Notes: generated by a model not told the origin, from the letters alone. 64,000 nucleotides of DNA from Hyphomicrobium sp. (GCA_019751875.1 JAIEMV010000006.1:62001-126000), one strand, 5' to 3'; counted from the stretch's first letter, positions 1-8,628 are shown. Numbers and translations: made by a program.

Positions 1-473
1 TGCATCATCGGGTCTTGGTGCTTGGTCTTGATCCATTCGTCGGTGTGCCAGACGCTGGTGCCCCAGATGTCGGACGCATCGTGGATTTCGCAAACGTCGT
101 CAAACACGGTCACGTAGACGGGCTTGGGAGCCTTGCCTTCAAAGATGATCATGTCCCAGCCGGCGAACTTCAACTCGGCGCCGAAGTATCCGCCGGAATT
201 GGAGCAGGCGATGGCGTTGGTGAGCGCGCCTTTAGTGATGACCGAATAGCGGCCGGCTGTAGAAGCGGCTGTGCCGGTGAGGGGGCCGGTTGCCATGATC
301 ATCTTGTTTTCAGGGCCGAGCGGATCAACCTTGGGGTCGACTTCCTCAACGAAATACTTGGTGGCGAGACCCCGCTGCCCGAGATACTTCGACGCCCAAT
401 CCATGTTGAGCGGTTCGACTTTAACGGTGCCTGTGGTGAGGTTCACCCGCAGGATTTTCCGTGCCCAACCCAT
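1..473 (-). CDS. aorB: Tungsten-containing aldehyde:ferredoxin oxidoreductase, large subunit (N-terminal part, runs off left edge)
   Basis: The first 157 codons are present; the gene continues past base 1. The translation begins MGWARKILRVNLTTGTV, the typical start of AOR-family enzymes, and contains NSGGYFGAELKFAGWD, matching the conserved tungstopterin-binding N-terminal domain. The family oxidises aldehydes to acids using a W-bis-pterin and a [4Fe-4S] cluster, passing electrons to ferredoxin or a partner subunit. The ATG at 473 has a purine-rich Shine-Dalgarno (GGGAGAGA) just upstream. A four-cluster ferredoxin-like gene lies upstream in the same direction, as in the AorAB(C) enzymes of Aromatoleum, and a tungstate transporter is divergent to it. 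The catalytic C-terminal half and the cluster cysteines are outside the window. The family call is confident; the aldehyde substrate cannot be told. Confidence 0.88.
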   Translation of the reverse strand, partial: MGWARKILRVNLTTGTVKVEPLNMDWASKYLGQRGLATKYFVEEVDPKVDPLGPENKMIMATGPLTGTAASTAGRYSVITKGALTNAIACSNSGGYFGAELKFAGWDMIIFEGKAPKPVYVTVFDDVCEIHDASDIWGTSVWHTDEWIKTKHQDPMM

Positions 474-526
474 CGATCTCTCCCTTTATCGCTGACGCGC
501 GGTTCGAGCGCGCTGCAAGGTCTTCT

Positions 527-569
527 TCTGCGGAGCTTTTCTAATCTAAGCGCACATCCGCTCCGCAGA
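527..569. repeat. Inverted repeat between the two aldehyde oxidoreductase genes
   Basis: A perfect 10-bp inverted repeat (TCTGCGGAGC / GCTCCGCAGA, arms 527-536 and 560-569) with a 23-base loop fills most of the gap between the small and large subunit genes. There is no T-run, so it looks more like an intercistronic processing or stability hairpin than a terminator. Confidence 0.5.
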
Positions 570-586
570 GGCGGTGCTTGCGTGTA

Positions 587-1093
587 TCAGTGCTTGGCGA
601 CGGGTGCCTTGGCGCCCGGTGCGTCGGGCGACCCCGCTGCGGCCTGCGCGGCCCACACCTTCATCTTGTCAAAGCCGGTCTGCTCGATGTCCTGAAATGT
701 GATTGCGCCGGTAGGGCAGGCATCCGAGCAGGCGGGGTTGCCCTGGCACAGGTCGCACTTGGTGACCTTACCGGTGGAGGCATTGTAATTGATGGTGCCG
801 AAGGGGCAGGCGATCGTGCAGACCTTGCAGCCGACGCAGAGGTTCTCATGCACAACTTTGACGAGTGAGAGCGGATCGGTGGTGATCGCGTTCACCGGGC
901 AAGCCTGCTGGCACCAGGCTTCGGCGCATTGGGTGCAGGTGTAGGGCACCATTTTGCCCTGCTCGTGGAAATCAAAGACGCGGATGCGGGACTTGGCGAC
1001 GTTGAACTCGCCCTCGTTTTCATAGCTGCATGCCATTTCGCACTGCTTGCAGCCGGTGCATTTGCCCGGGTCGATGACCAGCGCCTTCAACAT
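587..1093 (-). CDS. aorA: Ferredoxin-like iron-sulfur subunit of aldehyde oxidoreductase
   Basis: 168 residues with four cysteine-rich motifs: CTGCKQCEMAC (residues 12-22), CTQCAEAWCQQACP, CVGCKVCTIACPF and CDLCQGNPACSDACP. This is the arrangement of HycB/DMSO-reductase-chain-B type proteins carrying four [4Fe-4S] clusters. It should carry electrons from the tungsten subunit encoded downstream to a ferredoxin or an NAD-reducing partner. It starts at an ATG at 1093 and is followed after about 110 bp by the large subunit on the same strand, so the two are probably one transcript. The Ala/Pro/Gly-rich tail after residue 150 is unlike the clusters. The subunit assignment rests on synteny with Aromatoleum-type AorA. 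Confidence 0.8.
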   Translation of the reverse strand: MLKALVIDPGKCTGCKQCEMACSYENEGEFNVAKSRIRVFDFHEQGKMVPYTCTQCAEAWCQQACPVNAITTDPLSLVKVVHENLCVGCKVCTIACPFGTINYNASTGKVTKCDLCQGNPACSDACPTGAITFQDIEQTGFDKMKVWAAQAAAGSPDAPGAKAPVAKH

Positions 1094-1401
1094 GTTCCCT
1101 CCGATGCTGTGGCCGCTCTGCGGGGCCTGCTCATAGATCGCGCGTGGACTGCAACCTCGACAACTATACTATGGTACAGTTTCGCTGCTTGCCAGATGAT
1201 CTCACACGAGATCTGAGCTTTGCCGGGGAAAGTATTTCGCCTTATCAGTATCCGAATGGATATAGCTTGGGTTTACAGTGACGAAGACTTAGCTCCACTA
1301 TCCTTCAATGCTCCTCCGTTGTGTTCATTGGCACTTGCCGATCCGTATCGAACGGGATACGGCTCTGGGTGTGCTTCTTGATTATGTGACGGACCTCTCC
1401 T
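1094..1401. promoter_or_regulatory. Divergent intergenic region between aorA and tupB, with an operator-like inverted repeat
   Basis: This 308-bp gap must hold the promoters for the aldehyde oxidoreductase genes (leftward) and the tungstate transporter (rightward). An inverted repeat CCGTATC-N6-GATACGG (1343-1349 / 1356-1362) sits 40 bp before the tupB start and is a plausible operator. No coding sequence is seen, and I could not identify the regulator. Confidence 0.4.
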
Positions 1402-2109
1402 GTGACGGACGCAGTCTGGCAGGCCTTTGCGTTGCTCGGGTCTCTCAACGCTGATCTCATCGAGATCATCGGACTGTCGCTGCGCGTCAGCCTGGCTGCG
1501 GTGCTGATCGCGGCGCTCGTCGGGCTGCCTCTCGGTGCATTGATTGCCACGAGGCGCTTTCCTGGTCGCGGGGCCGCGATCGTGCTCGTCAATACGTTGA
1601 TGGGGCTGCCGCCCGTCGTCGTGGGGCTGATGGTCTATCTCTGGCTTTCGGCTTCGGGGCCGTTCGGTGCGCTGCAACTCCTCTACACGCCGACAGCGAT
1701 GATCGTCGCGCAGACCATTCTCGTTGTGCCGATCCTGATTGCGCTGACTCGGCAGATCGTGGCCGATCTCGACGCGGAACTCGGCGAACAATTGCGGATC
1801 TTCGGACTGACGCGTTGGCAGCAGATATTGACGCTGCTGCACGAGGGGCGGGCTGCGCTGACGACGGCATTGCTCGCCGGATTTGGCCGCGCGATCGCAG
1901 AGGTGGGCGCGGTGCTCATCGTGGGCGGTAACATCAATCACGTCACGCGTACGATGACGACGGCGATCGCATTGGAGACGTCCAAAGGTGAGCTTGCGCT
2001 CGCGATGGCGCTGGGTCTCGTGCTGATCTTCATCGCAGGCCTCGTGAATGCCGCGGCGATGGCCCTGCGCGGCGGAGCGGACGCGCAGTTGGCGCCGGGG
2101 AGGTCCTGA
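1402..2109 (+). CDS. tupB: Tungstate ABC transporter permease
   Basis: 235-residue membrane protein beginning at a GTG. It has about five hydrophobic helices and an EAA-type cytoplasmic loop around residues 130-165 (GLTRWQQILTLLHEGRAALT ...), characteristic of TupB/ModB-like permeases. It forms the transmembrane channel of a tungstate importer with the ATPase and binding protein encoded immediately downstream; the next gene starts 1 bp after its stop. The TupB reading (rather than molybdate or sulfate) rests on the order permease-ATPase-TTST-type binding protein and on the neighbouring tungsten enzymes. The ribosome-binding site before the GTG is weak, so the start is uncertain. Confidence 0.85.
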   Translation: MTDAVWQAFALLGSLNADLIEIIGLSLRVSLAAVLIAALVGLPLGALIATRRFPGRGAAIVLVNTLMGLPPVVVGLMVYLWLSASGPFGALQLLYTPTAMIVAQTILVVPILIALTRQIVADLDAELGEQLRIFGLTRWQQILTLLHEGRAALTTALLAGFGRAIAEVGAVLIVGGNINHVTRTMTTAIALETSKGELALAMALGLVLIFIAGLVNAAAMALRGGADAQLAPGRS

Positions 2110-2110
2110 C

Positions 2111-2866
2111 ATGGACCAGACCGTTCTCAGGCCGATCATGCGGGACGTTCAGGTGATGCCGATTGCCGGAGATGCATTGGTCGTTCGCCGCGACGGCCGG
2201 ACATTGCTCGATCGTGCGGCTTTGTCGATTGCACATGGCGCGGGTGTAACGGTTATCATTGGACCGAACGGCGCGGGCAAGAGTTTGCTCATCCGGACGT
2301 TGGCCGGTCTGGTTGTTCCGGACCTGGGACGTGTAACCTGGGCGGGGTCACCTCCAGATCGCAGGCGTGCGCGTCGCACGGGATTCGTTCTCCAGCGCCC
2401 GGTTATGCTGCGGCGGACGGCGCTCGACAATCTCGTTTATGTTCTGAAGTTGCACGGCCATAATGATGCAGCGGGGCGCGTAGTCGCCATGCAGCACCTT
2501 GCGGACCATGGACTTGCGAGGGTCGCGGCCACAAATGCGCAACGTCTGTCGGGCGGGGAGCAGCAACGGCTCGCGCTTCTGCGGGCGTTGGTTCTGGAGC
2601 CCGAAGTGCTGTTTCTCGACGAGCCGGCAGCCAACCTCGATCCCGCGTCCACACTGGCGATCGAACGGCAGTTGAACGTGGCTGTGGAGAAGGGATTGCG
2701 CGTGGTGCTGGTCACACAGGACTTGGCGCAGGCGCGGCGACTGGCCGATGAGATCGTGTTCCTGCACAAGGGAAGGGTTCTCGAGAAGGGGGAAGCTCAC
2801 GAGTTTTTCAGAGCACCCGCGACGGCCGAGGCGCGTGCGTTCCTGGCGGGTGATTTGGTCCTTTGA
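2111..2866 (+). CDS. tupC: Tungstate ABC transporter ATP-binding protein
   Basis: About 251 residues with Walker A GPNGAGKS, the signature LSGGEQQRLAL, Walker B VLFLDEPAAN and a switch region ending VTQDLAQARR. It is the cytoplasmic ATPase of the tungstate importer. The ATG at 2111 is chosen because GGAGG lies 7 bases before it and it follows the permease stop by 1 bp; an in-frame open region further upstream overlaps the permease and has no ribosome-binding site. It lacks the C-terminal molybdate-binding (TOBE/MOP) domain of ModC, which fits TupC. Confidence 0.86.
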   Translation: MDQTVLRPIMRDVQVMPIAGDALVVRRDGRTLLDRAALSIAHGAGVTVIIGPNGAGKSLLIRTLAGLVVPDLGRVTWAGSPPDRRRARRTGFVLQRPVMLRRTALDNLVYVLKLHGHNDAAGRVVAMQHLADHGLARVAATNAQRLSGGEQQRLALLRALVLEPEVLFLDEPAANLDPASTLAIERQLNVAVEKGLRVVLVTQDLAQARRLADEIVFLHKGRVLEKGEAHEFFRAPATAEARAFLAGDLVL

Positions 2867-2881
2867 ATCTAGGAGTGACCG

Positions 2882-3712
2882 ATGCAGGTCCGTGGTCGAT
2901 GGATGCTGTCATGGACGGCTGCCATTCTCGCAATGTTTGCTGCCGGATTGGCGCAATCCGCCGAGCGGTTCATCGTTCTGCAATCGACGACATCGACGGA
3001 AAACTCGGGGTTGTTTGCTCATCTGCTGCCGATGTTCACTGCGAAATCGGGCATCGAGGTGCGCGTCGTGGCGGTAGGTACCGGGCAGGCGATCAAGAAC
3101 GCGGCAAACGGCGACGGCGATGTGCTGCTCGTGCATGACCGCGCGGCGGAGGACAAGTTCGTGGTGGACGGCTTCGGCGTTAAGCGGTTCGACGTGATGT
3201 ACAATGATTTTGTGATCTTAGGGCCTGCATCGGATCCGGCAAAGATTGCTGGCGAGACGGATGCCGTTGCCGCGTTCAAGAAGATTGCTGCGGCGAAGGT
3301 GCCCTTTATTTCGCGCGGGGACGATAGCGGCACGCATAAGGCGGAGCTGCGATTGTGGAGGGCCGCGGGTGTGGACGCGAAGTCTGCGTCGGGCACGTGG
3401 TATCGCGAGGCCGGGCAGGGGATGGGCGCGACGATCAATATCGCCTCGGGGGCGAATGCCTACGTGCTGAGCGATCGCGCGACGTGGTCGGCGTTCAAGA
3501 ACAAGGGTGAGCTGAAGATTCTCGTGCAGGGAGACCAGCGGCTCTTCAATCCGTACGGTGTGATCCTCGTCAATCCGGCCAAGCATCCGAGCGTGAAGGC
3601 GTCGGAGGGCCAAGCGTTCATCGATTGGATCATTTCGCCCGAGGGACAGGCTGCGATCGCAGCGTTCAGGATTGAAGGCGAGCAGCAGTTCTTTCCGGCT
3701 GCGAAGCCTTGA
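2882..3712 (+). CDS. tupA: Tungstate-binding periplasmic protein
   Basis: 276 residues with a signal peptide (hydrophobic stretch at residues 8-24, likely cut after AQSA). The mature start FIVLQSTTSTENSG carries the TTST motif that binds the oxyanion in TupA proteins and separates them from ModA. SRGDDSGTH and GMGATINIAS are further conserved binding-loop motifs. The protein captures tungstate in the periplasm for the permease. An AGGAG box precedes the ATG. The 3' end overlaps the convergent mobB gene by 47 bp. The tungstate specificity fits the AOR genes and the two-subunit formate dehydrogenase nearby. Confidence 0.9.
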   Translation: MQVRGRWMLSWTAAILAMFAAGLAQSAERFIVLQSTTSTENSGLFAHLLPMFTAKSGIEVRVVAVGTGQAIKNAANGDGDVLLVHDRAAEDKFVVDGFGVKRFDVMYNDFVILGPASDPAKIAGETDAVAAFKKIAAAKVPFISRGDDSGTHKAELRLWRAAGVDAKSASGTWYREAGQGMGATINIASGANAYVLSDRATWSAFKNKGELKILVQGDQRLFNPYGVILVNPAKHPSVKASEGQAFIDWIISPEGQAAIAAFRIEGEQQFFPAAKP

Positions 3713-4253
3713 GGCCGACGCCGACGGCCCGGATGAGGAAGTCCGCAATGCCGCCGATGTCGTCGAGCGAGAACAACGGCAGCGTTCCGTGTTCCGTCCC
3801 GTGATCTGATGCAATTGCGATGATGGTCGGATCGTTCGGAGCCAGGAGGCGACGGTCTTGCTGCGTGGCTCGGCGCGCTTCAATCTTTGGAATATTTGCG
3901 GTTTTGTAGCCTTCGACGATGACGAGATCGCAGGGCGAGAGCCACGTAAAAATCTCTTCGAGGTTGGGCTCCGGCTCGTCCTTCAATTCGTGCATCATGG
4001 CCCACCGCTTGCCGCCGACGACGACTACTTCGCCGGCGCCGGCACGGCGATGGCGGGCGCTATCGGTTTCCTGATCGTCGACCTGAAATTCGTGGTGCGC
4101 GTGCTTGATGCTCGCGACCTTGAGGCCACGGCGTGTGAACTCCTCGATGAGCCGCACGGTCAGCGTCGTCTTGCCGGACTTCTTCCATCCGGCAATGCCG
4201 ATGACGGGTGTTTTGAGGGTGGATTTCATCGGTCGTTTTTCTTTCAGGTCCAT
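3666..4253 (-). CDS. mobB: Molybdopterin-guanine dinucleotide biosynthesis adaptor protein MobB
   Basis: About 195 residues. GIAGWKKSGKTTL is the P-loop of MobB GTP-binding proteins, followed by ASIKHAHHEFQVDDQ and DLVIVEGYK, both conserved in the family. MobB assists MobA in attaching GMP to molybdopterin or tungstopterin for bis-MGD enzymes such as formate dehydrogenase. It is last in the fdh operon, starting 1 bp after mobA stops (ATG at 4253; 4229 is an alternative start). Its 3' end overlaps convergent tupA by 47 bp. Confidence 0.87.
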   Translation of the reverse strand: MDLKEKRPMKSTLKTPVIGIAGWKKSGKTTLTVRLIEEFTRRGLKVASIKHAHHEFQVDDQETDSARHRRAGAGEVVVVGGKRWAMMHELKDEPEPNLEEIFTWLSPCDLVIVEGYKTANIPKIEARRATQQDRRLLAPNDPTIIAIASDHGTEHGTLPLFSLDDIGGIADFLIRAVGVGLKASQPERTAARLQS

Positions 4254-4254
4254 A

Positions 4255-4902
4255 TCATCCAGCAAGCAGGTGGCGGGCTTCGGCCAGCTCTTCCGGTGTG
4301 TTGGCGTTAAAAAAGGGATCGACAGAGCGGCCGTTCAGTTGAGTGAACGGAAATTCAACGGAGACTGTTCCGTGGCGGTCGGTCCAGGCGAGGACTTTGC
4401 GGGTTCCGGAGCGGAGCGCCTGTTCGAGGTCGTCGGCGAGCGCGACGGGCCAGAGGCCAATGACGGGGTGGAGTTCGCCGCCGGATTGGGCGAGCGCGAT
4501 CGAGCCGGAGGCGGTTGCGAGGCCTTGCTGGAGTTTGGTCACGAGATCGGCCGGCAGGAAGGGTGCGTCGGTCGAAACGCTGACGACGTGCGTTGCGCCG
4601 GGAGCGTTGGCAAGCGACCAGCGCATTCCGGCAAGGATGCCGGCAAGGGGGCCAGCGAAGCCTTCGATGGTGTCGGGGACGACCGGCAGATCGAACGACG
4701 CGAAGCGCTGGGGGTCGCCGTTGGCGTTGATGACGAGGCGGCCGGCTTGCGGAGCGAGGCGTTCGATGACGTGGCCGAGCATCGGCTTGCCGCTCAATTC
4801 GAGCAAGCCCTTGTCACCGCGACCGGCCGCAAAGGCGTCGCTCATCCGGCGCGATTGTCCGCCGGCGAGAAGGAGACCCGTGGGCTTGGTTTCCGCCGCC
4901 AT
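4255..4902 (-). CDS. mobA: Molybdenum cofactor guanylyltransferase MobA
   Basis: About 215 residues. GLLLAGGQSRRM is the nucleotide-binding motif of MobA, with DKGLLELSGKPML and STDAPFLP following. It transfers GMP from GTP to the pterin cofactor to make the MGD form needed by the formate dehydrogenase. The ATG at 4902 follows the fdhD stop by 2 bp; a TTG at 4908 would overlap fdhD and is the alternative start. It is part of the fdh1BA-fdhD-mobA-mobB run, so enzyme and cofactor maturation are probably co-expressed. Confidence 0.88.
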   Translation of the reverse strand: MAAETKPTGLLLAGGQSRRMSDAFAAGRGDKGLLELSGKPMLGHVIERLAPQAGRLVINANGDPQRFASFDLPVVPDTIEGFAGPLAGILAGMRWSLANAPGATHVVSVSTDAPFLPADLVTKLQQGLATASGSIALAQSGGELHPVIGLWPVALADDLEQALRSGTRKVLAWTDRHGTVSVEFPFTQLNGRSVDPFFNANTPEELAEARHLLAG

Positions 4903-4904
4903 CG

Positions 4905-5792
4905 TCAATCCGCATCGGCATGCGCGCCCTTGCGGGCGTGTTTCTTGTCTTCTTCATCGACGCGGGCGAGGTCAGCGTCGAAGACGATGCGCTCGTCGCC
5001 CGAGACGCACACGAAGCGTTTACCGCGAGCGCGTCCGATGAGGGTCAGTCCCGCTTTCTTTGCCAGATCGACCCCCCAGGCGGTAAAACCCGAGCGCGAG
5101 ACGAGGATGGGAATGCCCATCTTCACGGTCTTGATCACCATCTCGGAGGTCAGGCGGCCGGTGGTGTAGAAGATCTTGTCGTCGGGCGCGATGCCGTTGA
5201 GCAGCATGTAGCCGGCGATCTTGTCGACGGCGTTGTGGCGGCCGACATCTTCCATGTAGATCGCGGGGCGGTCTTCCTGGCAGAGCACGCAGCCGTGAAT
5301 GGCGCCGGCTTTGAGGTAGAGGCTCGGAGCCGTGTTGATCTTGCGCGTGAGGGAATAGAGCCACGATGTTTTGAGCCGCGCGTCAGGCGAGAGCTTAACC
5401 TTGTCGAACTCTTCCATGAGATCGCCGAAAACGGTGCCTTGGGCGCAGCCGGACGTTTGCACCTTCTTCTTCAGCTTCTCTTCGTAGTCGGTCTTGCGCG
5501 CGGTGCGGACGACGATGGTGTCGATATCCTCGTCGTAGTCGATGCCGGTAATTTCGTCGTCGGCGCGCAGCATGTTCTGATTGAGGAGATAGCCGACGGC
5601 GAGCAGATCGGGATGATCGCCGATGGTCATCAGGGTCACGATTTCGCGCGCGTTGAGGAACAGTGTCAGCGGGCGTTCGGTGACAACATCGGTGACGACG
5701 TGGTTGCCGTCATGGTCCAGGCCGGCGACAGGAACCGACAACCGGGGATCGTCCGGGTTGGGGCAGACCATGAACTCTTCAAGTCTCTTCAC
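4905..5792 (-). CDS. fdhD: Formate dehydrogenase accessory sulfurtransferase FdhD
   Basis: 295 residues starting at a GTG (a later ATG at 5771 is possible). Conserved FdhD features include AGAIHGCVLC and MEDVGRHNAVDKIAGY, and the C-terminal LVSRSGFTAWGVDLAKKAG. FdhD passes sulfur from a cysteine desulfurase to the bis-MGD cofactor and is required for active formate dehydrogenase. Where Escherichia coli FdhD has a CxxC active site, this protein reads TSGCAQGT, with a single cysteine. Its position between fdh1A and mobA supports the role. Confidence 0.86.
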   Translation of the reverse strand: MKRLEEFMVCPNPDDPRLSVPVAGLDHDGNHVVTDVVTERPLTLFLNAREIVTLMTIGDHPDLLAVGYLLNQNMLRADDEITGIDYDEDIDTIVVRTARKTDYEEKLKKKVQTSGCAQGTVFGDLMEEFDKVKLSPDARLKTSWLYSLTRKINTAPSLYLKAGAIHGCVLCQEDRPAIYMEDVGRHNAVDKIAGYMLLNGIAPDDKIFYTTGRLTSEMVIKTVKMGIPILVSRSGFTAWGVDLAKKAGLTLIGRARGKRFVCVSGDERIVFDADLARVDEEDKKHARKGAHADAD

Positions 5793-5847
5793 GGGTCAGC
5801 CCTCAACGTAAACGCCTTGCCGCCGGTTAACGGCAAGGCGCTGATCG

Positions 5848-8628
5848 TCATTCCGCGGCTTCGGCAGCGGCTTTTGCGAGTTCGACCTTGGCGGCGCAGA
5901 ACTTGAACTCGGGGATCTTGCCGTAGGGGTCGAGCTGCGGGTTGGTGAGCATGTTGGCCGAGGCTTCCGCGAAGCAGAACGGGATGAAGACCATGCCTTC
6001 GGCGACTTCACGGTCTTGGCGGGCGCGTAGAAGAACTTCGCCGCGACGGGTCGAGACGCGGATGAAGTCGCCCGGCGATATGCCGAGTTTACGCATGTCG
6101 TGGATGCTCATACCGGCAACGGCTTCCGGCTCGATGGCGTCGAGCGTGGTTGCGCGGCGCGTCATGGAGCCCGTGTGCCAGTGTTCCAGCATGCGGCCGG
6201 TGGTGAGAACGAACGGGTAATCCGCGTCGGGCAATTCGGCTGGTGGAGAGACATCGGCAGGGACGATGCGGGCGCGGCCGGACTTGGTCGGGAACTTGTC
6301 GCCGAATATGATCTCGTTGCCCGGCACGTCGGGGGCGTCGACGGGATAGGTGACTGAGTTTTCGCGGTCCACACGCTCCCAGGTGATGTTCTTCAGCGAT
6401 GGCATGCAGGACGCCATCTCGTCGAATACTTCGCTCGGGTGCTGATAATTCCAGTTGAGACCGATCCCGCGCGCAATGTGCTGGATCAGTTCCCAATCCT
6501 GACGCGCTTCGCCGGGCGGGTTGACCACGGGGCGGGCCATCTGAACCTGGCGATTGGTATTGGTGAAGGTACCCCACTTTTCTGCGTGCGCGGAGGCAGG
6601 CAGCACGACGTCGGCGTGGAAAGCTGTCTCGGTGAGGAAGATGTCCTGTACGACGAGGTGTTCGAGCTTGGCGAGCGCCTCGCGGGCATGCGCCGCGTCG
6701 GGGTCGGACATCGCAGGGTTTTCACCGTGAATGTACATGCCCTTTACGTCGCCGCTGAGGATCGCCTTGATGATCTCTACGACGGTGAGACCTTTCTGGC
6801 CGGACAGTTCGCGGCCGTAGAGCTCTTCGTAGAACTGCTTGGCCTGCGGATCTTCGACCGAGATGTAGTCAGGATAGACCATCGGGATGAGGCCGGCGTC
6901 GGAGGCGCCTTGCACGTTGTTCTGGCCGCGCAGGGGGTGTAGTCCAGTGCCCGGACGGCCAATCTGTCCGGTGATCAGAGCGAGTGCGATAAGGCAGCGG
7001 GAGTTGTCCGTGCCGTGAACGTGCTGCGAGACGCCCATGCCCCAGAAAATGATCGACGACTTCGCCTTCGCGTAAAGGCGCGCGACCTCGCGGACGGTCG
7101 CGGCGGGAATGCCGCAGACCGGTTCCATGGCTTCAGGCGAGTACTCCTTGACCTTCTTTTTCAGCGCTTCAAAGCCTTCGGTGTGGGCTTGGATGTACTG
7201 CTGGTCGTAGAGCTTTTCCTCGACGATCGTGTGCAGCATGCCATTGAGCAGGGCGACGTCGGCGCCGGGCTTGAACTGCAGGATATGCGAGGCGTAGCGC
7301 TGGGTGCCACCGAAACGGCCGCGCGGATCCATGATAATGAGCTTGGCACCCTTGCGTGCTGCATCGCGGATGAAGGTGGCAGCGACGGGATGGTTTTCCG
7401 ACGGACGCGCGCCGATGATGATGATCACCTCGGCGTCCTTGGCGGCCATGAACGGTGCCGTAACGGCCCCGGAGTTGAGGCCTTCCATGAGAGCTGCCAC
7501 CGATGAGGCGTGGCAAAGGCGTGTGCAGTGGTCGACATTATTGGTGCCGAAGCCCTGACGGATCAGCTTCTGGAAGAGGTAGGCCTCTTCGTTCGAGCAC
7601 TTGGCCGAGCCGAAGCCGGCGAGTGCGTCTCCGCCATCGCGCTCGAGGATCTTCTTGAGACCGCCGGCGGCCTTGTCGAGCGCTTCTTCCCAGGTCGCCT
7701 TGCGGAAGACGTTCCAGGGATTGCGCGGATCGACGTCGATATCTCCGCGCTTGGGCGCGTCATCGCGGCGGATGAGCGGAACGGTCAAACGGTCAGGATG
7801 GTGGATGTAGTCGAAGCCGAAGCGGCCCTTGACGCAGAGGCGGTTCTCGTTCGCCGGGCCGTCGCGGCCATCGATATAAAGGATCTTATCGTCCTTGACG
7901 TACGCGGTCGTCTGGCAGCCGACGCCGCAGAACGGGCACAGCGTATCGACGGTACGGTCCTCGAAATGGACGCGCTTGCCGTTCGACTTGTCGATGAGGT
8001 TTGATTCCATCAGCGCGCCGGTCGGGCAGGCCTGGACGCACTCGCCGCACGCGACGCAGGTGCTCTCGCCCATCTGCGCATCGAAGTCGAAGACGGGAAC
8101 TGAGTTGTGTCCACGATATGCCATGCCGATGACGTCGTTGTGCTGCACTTCGCGACAGGCGCGCACGCACAGGCCGCACTTTATGCAGGCGTCGAGGTTC
8201 ACGGCGATAGCGGAGTGCGAGTAATCGGCCTCCGGCTTGTCGGCGCGAGGGAAGCGGCTCTCGGGCTTGACGTTCATGGCGCCGACCCAGTTCCAGAACT
8301 TGGAATTGGGGTCGTGACTGTCGGCCTTGGCGGGCTGGTCGGCAAGCAACAGTTCGAAGACCATCTCGCGCGATTTCTTGGCGCGTTCAGAGGCGGTCTT
8401 GACCTTCATGCCGTTAGAGGGGATGCGCTGGCAGGACGCGGCGAGCACGCGCTCGCCTTCGATCTCAACCATGCACGCGCGGCAGTTGCCATCAGCGCGA
8501 TAGCCGGGTTCCGGCAGCCAGCATAGATGCGGGATCTTCGTCTTGTGGCGGTCGGCGACCTGCCAGATAGTTTCGCCCTCTTCGGCTTCCACCATCTTGC
8601 CGTCGAGCTCGAACGTGATCTTGGCCAT
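5848..8628 (-). CDS. fdh1A: NAD-dependent formate dehydrogenase alpha subunit (tungsten/molybdenum bis-MGD)
   Basis: About 926 residues. The N-terminal part (to about residue 80) is a [2Fe-2S] domain (HLCWLPEPGYRADGNCRACM). Next come ferredoxin motifs CIKCGLCVRACREV and CVACGECVQACPTGAL, then the CPFCGVGCQT cluster of the molybdopterin domain. The catalytic-region motif is DHCTRLCHASS, and the C-terminus is an MGD-binding barrel (TTGRMLEHWHTGSMTRR). It oxidises formate to CO2 in the cytoplasm. Size and two-subunit layout match FDH1 of Methylorubrum extorquens, a tungsten enzyme, which agrees with tupABC next door. The ATG at 8628 is the start of the conserved MAKITFELDG; the open frame runs 234 bases further upstream into fdh1B without similarity. 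Confidence 0.92.
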   Translation of the reverse strand: MAKITFELDGKMVEAEEGETIWQVADRHKTKIPHLCWLPEPGYRADGNCRACMVEIEGERVLAASCQRIPSNGMKVKTASERAKKSREMVFELLLADQPAKADSHDPNSKFWNWVGAMNVKPESRFPRADKPEADYSHSAIAVNLDACIKCGLCVRACREVQHNDVIGMAYRGHNSVPVFDFDAQMGESTCVACGECVQACPTGALMESNLIDKSNGKRVHFEDRTVDTLCPFCGVGCQTTAYVKDDKILYIDGRDGPANENRLCVKGRFGFDYIHHPDRLTVPLIRRDDAPKRGDIDVDPRNPWNVFRKATWEEALDKAAGGLKKILERDGGDALAGFGSAKCSNEEAYLFQKLIRQGFGTNNVDHCTRLCHASSVAALMEGLNSGAVTAPFMAAKDAEVIIIIGARPSENHPVAATFIRDAARKGAKLIIMDPRGRFGGTQRYASHILQFKPGADVALLNGMLHTIVEEKLYDQQYIQAHTEGFEALKKKVKEYSPEAMEPVCGIPAATVREVARLYAKAKSSIIFWGMGVSQHVHGTDNSRCLIALALITGQIGRPGTGLHPLRGQNNVQGASDAGLIPMVYPDYISVEDPQAKQFYEELYGRELSGQKGLTVVEIIKAILSGDVKGMYIHGENPAMSDPDAAHAREALAKLEHLVVQDIFLTETAFHADVVLPASAHAEKWGTFTNTNRQVQMARPVVNPPGEARQDWELIQHIARGIGLNWNYQHPSEVFDEMASCMPSLKNITWERVDRENSVTYPVDAPDVPGNEIIFGDKFPTKSGRARIVPADVSPPAELPDADYPFVLTTGRMLEHWHTGSMTRRATTLDAIEPEAVAGMSIHDMRKLGISPGDFIRVSTRRGEVLLRARQDREVAEGMVFIPFCFAEASANMLTNPQLDPYGKIPEFKFCAAKVELAKAAAEAAE

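Noticed and set aside
15-695. Long plus-strand open frame over the left edge
   Set aside because: It is the mirror of the AOR large subunit and the ferredoxin-like gene on the minus strand, whose translations match known families; the plus-strand reading has no similarity.
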